Source: Portunus trituberculatus | Taxonomy: Eukaryota > Arthropoda > Malacostraca > Decapoda > Portunidae | NCBI RefSeq assembly: GCF_017591435.1 | Contig: NC_059303.1 | Span: forward strand, 20,139,984 to 20,203,983 | Direction of reading: 5' to 3' | Length of the DNA stretch: 64,000 bases | In this document: positions 55,956 to 64,000 of the stretch, piece after piece | Numbering within the stretch: position 1 is the first letter of the stretch | Layout: each line of letters opens with the position of its first letter | The notes under the pieces: model-generated | What the model was told of the DNA's origin: nothing | The model's database searches: none | Seen by the model: the letters and a program-made list of their open reading frames with translations, nothing else | Program-made: the position numbers and the translations under genes

Positions 55956-56159
55956 CAGGCAACCCCCGCTTAATGAACAGGTTATGTTCCTAAAACACTT
56001 CGTTAAGCAAATTTTCGTTAAGCGAACCAATTATAACAAGTTTGACCCCTGACTTGAACTTCCATTTAGAGTAAACTAAGCGTGAGTGCATCATAGTACA
56101 GTAAAAGGTTTAATGAAAGTAAAAAGTATGAAGTTACACATTTAAGCAGTTTGATTTAA

Positions 56160-56969
56160 CCCGTACAGCGTCAGAGACGTACGAGATACGTTGGCTACTC
56201 TGAGCGAACCGGACGTCAGAGACGTATGAGATACGTCGGCGAGCTTCCTCGTGTTTTCGGAGGTATTGCATCCTCAAAACCTACCATTATACTGCCATCA
56301 TGCACTGTAGACATTGCTCATGCTGCCTCCTCGTCCCTGCTTACATGAATGCTTCCTGTATTTTTTTTATTACAATTCTGAACTTTAGCAGTTTCTTCTG
56401 CCTTCAGCTCGGTGTAGCGGGAAACTGATGCCTCAACTCCGCTAATATGAACAAAGCGTAATTTCCATTACTTACTCTTACCATTTCAGTTGTTTTTGGT
56501 AACTGTTATATTGTGGTAGTGAAAACTTTGCATGACATAAATAAGAATTTTCCAATCGCTTTGTTATAAGGAAAAACAAGTACATATTACTCGGAAAATA
56601 TTTGCACCGTGAAAGGCAACACTCCCTCGCGATATCTCGTGTCTATTTTTATCCACAAGCACTCCCAAACAGCAAAACATGACATGTTGTTTTCTTTCAA
56701 CTCAGGAATGATATCATGCATGTGTCCAATTTGGGGATCGACTAGTGAGAAACGAGGAAGCGAATAAACTAGTCACATAAGGCTTTGCTAAGTCGCTAAC
56801 CTAAGCGCAAAATATCTCGCACCAATTAATACTACTTCCAGTCAGTTCTGGGAGGAATGACTGTCATTTTCATTTGTTTCACATCATTTAAGACTGGTTT
56901 AGCAAAATAAAAAAAAACCCATGATGTGGCCAGCACTGGCGAAATCACAAAGTCTCAGATCTGCTGACG
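56160..56969. mobile_element. TTAA-type MITE, copy 1 (right end missing)
   Basis: Preceded by TTAA (56156-56159), it starts CCCGTACAGCGTCAG. It is nearly identical to 58427-59198 over its length but lacks the last TIR bases after CTGCTGACG. An extra ~45-bp internal duplication near the left end carries a second GACGTA..TACGT palindrome. Confidence 0.88.
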
Positions 56970-57039
56970 TCATTATAATGTACACTTATGTATGTATTTA
57001 AGTAACTTTATAATGTTGGTCTTAAATTTATGAAGGGAG

Positions 57040-57390
57040 GGAGAGTGAAACGGGAAAGACACTAATCGCCAACCTGTGGAATGTAAACAAAGGGCACATC
57101 ATTGTACTGCATATAAAACTTATGTACCACATTTCCACAAGGCTTTCCATTTTATCCATTGCAGTCACGAGTTCGGGTCGTTCTTTTAGCTTGCAAGGAA
57201 GATACGTTCTCACCAGCCTTCTTAAAAGAGTCCGCTGACTTGAAAATAGTAGAGACAGTAGATGGAGTCAAGCCATGGTGGCGAGCAATGCTATTAGTTT
57301 TCTTGCCTCTCGTGTCTGTGAATAGTATCCAGCTTCACTTCGAGAGTAAGAGACTTCCTGGCTGGTCTTCTTAGCAACCGTAGGTGACAT
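57040..57390 (-). pseudogene. Tigger-like transposase N-terminus, frameshifted
   Basis: ATG at 57390 (MSPTVAKKTSQEVSYS). Split over three frames are LDTIHRHE, KKTNSIARHHGLTPSTVSTI (the CENP-B/Tigger helix-turn-helix) and FKSADSFKKAGE, then AMDKMESLVEMW. Same family type as the remnant at 40388-40510 but a different element by TIR. Confidence 0.75.
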
Positions 57391-57574
57391 TGCAGGACAT
57401 TTTGGTGGCACGTTGCTGCTGATGCTGTTATTGTTTTGAACTAGGGGGAGTGAGTGGTGCACGTTTTGTCCACGAGAGGCGTTGGTGTATTCAAAAGCCT
57501 GTCGGCTTGTGTGATACATCGGGGCTTTCAAACTTGGATAAAATTTCTTTAAAGCGAGTTTGGTGTTCATTAAA

Positions 57575-59265
57575 CAAGTGAAGTGCCTCAAGGGTCAGTG
57601 TTAGCCCCCATCATGCTTTTGATTTATGTAAACGAATTCACAATGGGATAAACGGTTATATTAATTTATTTGCTGATGATGCAACGCTGCCATGAATGAT
57701 CAAAACCCAGGAAGACTATTTGCTGTTACAGGAAGATATAAACAAAATCTATGAGAGTAGTAGGAAGTGGATATTGGAGTTCAATGCCAAGAAATGTCAC
57801 GTAACGGAACTAGGAAAGAGCAATAGGAAACTGGTATGGAACTATTTGATGATGAAGACTATAGAAGAAAAAGATCTGGGAGTGATTATACTGGAACCCT
57901 GAACCCTGGAAAACACATAAGCAAGATATTTGGACTATCATATAAAATGTTGACTTATATAAGAGTGGCATATCAATTCATGGACAAAGATATGATGAAA
58001 AACATCATCACAAGCATGATATGTTCAAAGCTGGAATATGCAGCTGTGGTGTGGTCTCCAAGCTCTAAAAAAGATATAAGAAGATTAGAACAGATACAGA
58101 AGATTGCTACAAAGATGGTGCCGGAACTAAAGGACCTAAGATATGAAGAACGGCTGAAGGAAATGGGACTACGAACTTTATAAGATAGAAGAGAACGAGG
58201 AGACCTAAGAACAATGTACAAGACAGTCATTGGCATTGAAAAGATAGACAAGGAAGACCTGGTGCTGGTGAGAAAGAAAGATGGAAGGACAAGAGGTCAT
58301 GTAAAGAAAATCCGGATGAGGCAGTGTGTGGAGGATATTGGAAAATAGTTTTCCACACAGAATGGTGGAGAAATGGAGTGCATTGAGTAATGAAATTGTT
58401 ACAGCACATAATGTGCATAACTTTAACCCGTACAGCGTCAGAGACGTATGAGATACGTCGGCGAGCTTTCTCGTGTTTTCGGAGGTATTGCATCCTCAAA
58501 ACCTACCATTATACTGCCATCATGCACTGTAGACATTGCTCATGCTGCCTCCTCGTCCCTGCTTACATGAATGCTTCCTGTATTTATTTATTACAATTCT
58601 GAACTTTAGCAGTTTCTGATGCCTTCAGCTAGGTGTAGCAGTAAACTGACGCCTCAACTCCGCTAATATGAACAAAGCGTAATTTCCATTACTTACTCTT
58701 ACCATTTCAGTTGTTTTTGGTAACTGTTATATTGTGGTAGTGAAAACTTTGTATGACATAAATAAGAATTTTCCAATCGCTTTGTTATAAGGAAAAACAA
58801 GTACATATTACTCGGAAAATATTTGCACCGTGAAAGGCAACACTCCTTCGCAATATCCCGTGTCTATTTTTATCCACAAGCACTCCAAAACAGCAAAACA
58901 TGACATGTTTTTCTTTCAACTCAGGAACGATATTATGCATGTGTCCAACTCGGGGATCGACTGGTGAGAAATGAGGAAGCGAATAAACTAGTCACATAAC
59001 TAAGTCACTAACCTTAGCGCAAAATATCTCGCACCAATTAATACCACTTCCAGTCAGTTCTGGGAGGAATGACTGTCATTTTCATTTGTTTCACATCATT
59101 TAAGACTGGTTTAGCAAAAAAAAAAAAAAAAAAAAAAAAATCCATGATGTGGCCATGGCCAGCACTGGCGAAATCACAAAGTCTCAGATCTGCTGACGCT
59201 GTACGGGTTAAGGAAAAATTGGATAAATGGAGACAGGATAGTATGATCCCAGCTTGCTCTGTACA
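57575..59265 (+). pseudogene. LINE-C copy 3 RT C-terminal ORF, interrupted
   Basis: Readable blocks are VPQGSVLAP, NLFADDATL (catalytic), EFNAKKCHVTELGKSNRKLV, EEKDLGVII, LNPGKHISKIF, YAAVVWSPSSKKDIRRLEQI and a C-terminal NVHNF|KEKLDKW. In that last block the bar marks the TTAA where the MITE sits: one TTAA copy plus both flanks restores an uninterrupted frame there. Other shifts are near 57690, 57890 and 58180. Confidence 0.8.
58427..59207. mobile_element. TTAA-type MITE, copy 2 (complete)
   Basis: 781 bp, flanked by TTAA (58423-58426 and 59208-59211). The TIRs CCCGTACAGCGTCAG and CTGACGCTGTACGGG are perfect complements over 15 bp. A palindrome GACGTATGAGATACGTC lies just inside the left TIR. 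No ORF; a poly-A run at 59117-59139. TTAA duplication points to piggyBac-type mobilisation. Confidence 0.92.
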
Positions 59266-59339
59266 ATACACTAGTTACGTAAATACACACACACATTTCA
59301 TTGGGGATCAATGAGCTAAAAAAGTTAGAGAACCACTAC

Positions 59340-59655
59340 TGTAGGTCATGAAGGATAGCAAAGTTTAAGATTAAAACACCATTATATTCAGTGAAGGAAG
59401 AGGAAAGCCAAAGCTGATGGTGAATATTAAAGTCTCCCAAGAATGGAAATCTCTGCTGTAGTTGAGTCAGAATGTGCTCCACTCTGGAAGTTGGGTAGTC
59501 AAAGAATTTCTCACTGATGGAGGAGTTTGGTGTATGGTGTATACCATAGATTTATTCTGAGTGTAAATTTCTTGTCTTAGCCAGAAGTTGGAAAGCTCTA
59601 AGAGAGGGAGTTAAGTCATTGCACACAAATGCAACATCCAAGCTTTGGAATGGAA
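59340..59655 (-). mobile_element. LINE-B-type endonuclease fragment
   Basis: Minus-strand translation in mixed frames gives FVCNDLTPSLRAFQLLAKTR-like text, IYGIHHTPNSSISEKFFDYP and FPFLGDFNIHHQLWLSSS. The latter contains the GD.N..H.LW endonuclease block of Jockey-type LINEs. Heavily degraded. Confidence 0.6.
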
Positions 59656-60499
59656 ATGGGGATAAAGTAGGAGAAAATAAACATACTTCTAGTTTTTACA
59701 TTAATTTATTCACTAGGTAGGTACACTGTTAAATCTGATTTTTTTTTTTGTACTTTTTTCTTCAGTTTTGATAGTTAAGGCATTTGATTCTACTTTTTGT
59801 AAAATTTTGACAAGATGGAACGGTCTTATGAAGGCTATCTTGTATTTGCTCCTCTGCATCCTGTCAGTCAATGCATTAACCTGTGAAATGTGGTGTAAGA
59901 TTTTGGCAATCATACTGATGGTGTGCAGTTATTGGCATAAAATGTTATAAAAAATTATTTTCAATTATGAAATGGTTTGTATGGAAAAGTATAGGAAAAC
60001 CAAATATTAATTCATTTAGGTTTACTGTAGCTGTGCAGTGTTTCAGCTGGTGGTGGTGGAAGGAGGATGTCAATGCTTTAAAATTGGGGTCCTTTACTTT
60101 TATTTGCACAGTAGACTACACTATTTCTATGTAGCCCAACATGAAGCAAAAGTAGAGTGCATGGACTCAACTTGAGTTGCAAAAAGTAATTTCAAGACTT
60201 CTTAGGAGGGAAATATAGGCTGCCAAGTTACAAAGTAAAAAGCTTTTGAGATGCCCGGTCTTTTTCTGGAGTGAGGATTGGTACTCCTTGTCACATCCAC
60301 AGGATATTTTCTATTCTTTCTCTGTCCTCTATATTGTAATTACAATATTTTTATTAGAAGAGGATTCACAGTGCTTGGTTGCTACGTAACGGCTGATTTC
60401 TTGACAGGTGGCAGGTATTAGCTTCATTAATTTATGCTGGGGTCCACTTGTGAAGAATGCTCTTATAGCCTGGATGTCAGTCTAGTCAGGAGGATGTTG
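59656..60499. other. Intergenic stretch, no gene recognised
   Basis: AT-rich, no supported ORF or repeat family. Confidence 0.5.
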
Positions 60500-60790
60500 C
60501 ATGTTTGTTTTTTTTACACTAGGGTGGGACACCCTTTGCTAATTTGTCTGAGCTTTGAGGCAAGTTGTGGGAGGTGGAGAAATCCTTGGCATCCTTCTTG
60601 TGTTGGGTTTGGATATGTGTGGTAAGAGATGCAGTATGGGAGAGATGAAAGACTGTCAGTAAGAGGGGCGTTGATGATAGCTTTCGATTCCATCCTGATT
60701 GGTAACTCTGTATCAATGAAGCAGTTTTTTTTGTTGGAGAATGCTTTTCCAGTTTTGCAGACTTGTAAACCTTATTTGCCACTCATTATA
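60500..60790 (-). mobile_element. Probable degraded LINE-B fragment
   Basis: The minus-strand text around SYQSGWNRKLSSTPLLLTVF and the nucleotide pattern match the interval between RT and C-terminus of LINE-B (about 45480-45570). Short and diverged. Confidence 0.45.
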
Positions 60791-62864
<2,074 letters not shown>

Positions 62865-62868
62865 TTAA

Positions 62869-63241
62869 AGAGAGCAAGGGAATAAGTAGTTGCTTATTAG
62901 TGCCCACCAGACATGAGCAAATACAATTTGTCTGATGACAGTTAGTGGGCACTGGTGCCTCATCACTTCTCACTCCTGCACACAGTTGTTGGATGAAGCC
63001 TTATTGAAACAAGGTAACATTCAGGGATTAAACATTATTTTTTCATTTCCATTCCTTTTACAGTTGTTTGCAATTACTGTAAAACACAGGGTTCTTGTAT
63101 TCATGTCTAAACTCTCTCAGCCCATTACTGATCCACAGCGTATTAATAAAGGTATGGGAAAAAGAAAGTAGTTCTAAGCCACTACACTATTTATTGGTTA
63201 TTCAGTTAGGATATTCCTATGTTGCATGAAATATAGAGTAT
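62869..63241. other. Spacer between the two inverted copies
   Basis: Non-repeated relative to the arms, bounded by a TTAA on each side. It holds a hairpin GTGCCCAC..GTGGGCAC (62910-62960). Nothing coding is supported. Confidence 0.6.
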
Positions 63242-63245
63242 TTAA

Positions 63246-64000
63246 CACCTTCCTTGTGATTGGTGCAGCGTGGCAAGCTCTCCTGCACTGCAATACAAGT
63301 AAATTGTTATCATGTCAGTGCTGGTCAAGCCAGTGAAGTGAGAAGAGTAGTGTTGTCTCAGAGAACACCAAAACAAACTGAAAACCTCAAAGCGTTTGCC
63401 TACCGGTGGGTCACATTGCATAGTGAAAAATCTATGACATCTCTGCAATACAACCCACCGGTGAACATACTTTATTTGTTGATATTCAGTGCGTCTCCAT
63501 ATGTATATTTTTCCTTTCCTAAATATGTTAAATATATATTTTGTCTCTTTGTTTTGCATATTTAGAAAATGAATGGTACATGGTTTTTATAGTTTAGTTC
63601 ATCAGAAGAGAGAGAGAAGATAATAAAGATTATATCAGGAAAATTATGAAAGGATCAATGAAGAAAATTATTGAAGCTTATCAAGGAAAGTCCAATTGTG
63701 ATATCTAAGTATGGATTATTTCTTAAGGAAAAATGCAAAATTAATAATATAGATTTCTTTTATATGTATTAGAAAAAAAAGTATATTTTCAGCAAATTTT
63801 TATGGCAGATGTTTTTTTATTTATTCTGTTTTGTTTATTTACATATGCAATTCAAAAGGTTCACCAATGGCAACTTTTCTTTACAATTTGTCCAAATAAT
63901 ACCAGGAAAAGTATAAAAAAACTATCATTTAAGTTTGTCAAGGGAAGTCCAATTGTGATAAGTATTTCAATGATTTGTAATAGAAAAGTTTTATTTTCTT
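63246..64000. mobile_element. Right arm of the large inverted repeat (copy R, runs off the window)
   Basis: It starts CACCTTCCTTGTGATTGG immediately after TTAA (63242-63245). Its complement follows the left arm outward to the last base of the window, which pairs with about 62021. The outer terminus is not visible. Confidence 0.8.

Larger units (their letters stand above)
55956..57574. mobile_element. Second Tigger/pogo-like element, interrupted on both sides
   Basis: The left terminus CAGGCAACCCCCGCTTAATG follows a TA (55954-55955) and is continued by TCGTTAAGCGAACC, a Tigger-style TIR with internal palindromes. A TTAA MITE (56160-56969) lies inside. The minus-strand transposase N-terminus is at 57040-57390, and the 5' region is cut at 57574 by LINE-C copy 3. 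The right TIR was not found. Confidence 0.75.
57575..59297 (+). mobile_element. LINE-C copy 3 (plus strand), 5'-truncated, split by TTAA MITE copy 2
   Basis: Begins in RT at SEVPQGSVLAPIM, continues through FADDATL to the C-terminus, and is interrupted at 58423 by the MITE. It resumes after 59211 with KEKLDKWRQDS and ends with the LINE-C 3' tail (TTACGTAAATACACACACAC). Confidence 0.87.

Overview
This is a eukaryotic nuclear window, very probably arthropod and most likely from a decapod crustacean. The evidence is GT-AG introns, long GA/TC, GT, TA and ATT microsatellites, degenerate runs of the arthropod telomere unit TTAGG, arthropod-type protein-coding genes, and a heavy load of non-LTR retrotransposons. 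The species cannot be named from sequence alone. No rRNA, tRNA, CRISPR or bacterial-type operon was seen.

Three conserved host genes lie between 13.4 and 21.3 kb on the + strand. TIMM8 (small Tim chaperone of the mitochondrial intermembrane space) has two exons, 13419-13502 and 19883-20050. Its 6.38 kb intron contains the whole intronless ORF of LARP7 (16702-18444), the La-related protein of the 7SK snRNP. PEX3 (peroxisomal membrane biogenesis, 20141-21343) is also intronless and starts 90 bp after the TIMM8 stop. At the left end lie the putative last exon of a four-TM channel-like protein (607-765) and a tandem pair of somatomedin-B/Cys-rich extracellular modules (1611-2613 and 3295-4124). 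The pair is separated by a LINE 3' fragment that may supply a splice acceptor.

Most of the rest is mobile DNA. There are at least five non-LTR families. LINE-A is I/R1-like with RNase H: copies at 23879-28900 and 38011-44763, plus an ORF1-only 'half-LINE' at 29089-31262 with a perfect 14-bp TSD. LINE-B is Jockey-like: 45108-47050 plus fragments. LINE-C is CR1-like: 44935-49560, 49705-54470, 57575-59297 and a fragment at 31965-32165. LINE-D is CR1-like with a GDSL-esterase ORF1: 7306-11133, with a 3' fragment at 2683-3294. LINE-E lies at 5785-7305. DNA transposons include a complete hAT with 8-bp TSD (33993-36720), a hAT MITE (41011-41335), an IS630/Tc1-like transposase split by LINE-A (36940-44901), two Tigger/pogo-like elements (39833-40780 and 55956-57574), and several TTAA-flanked piggyBac-like elements (39195-40895, 50610-51347, 56160-56969, 58427-59207). 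A pair of inverted copies of another TTAA-ended repeat forms a ~2 kb palindrome at the right edge (62011-64000).

The insertions are deeply nested: Tigger inside piggyBac-like inside LINE-A inside a Tc1-like transposase; LINE-B inside LINE-C; piggyBac-like inside LINE-C. Several boundaries can be fixed to the base by target-site duplications, so the relative order of insertion can be read directly. Almost all element ORFs carry frameshifts. The clear exception is the 387-residue ORF1 of the half-LINE.
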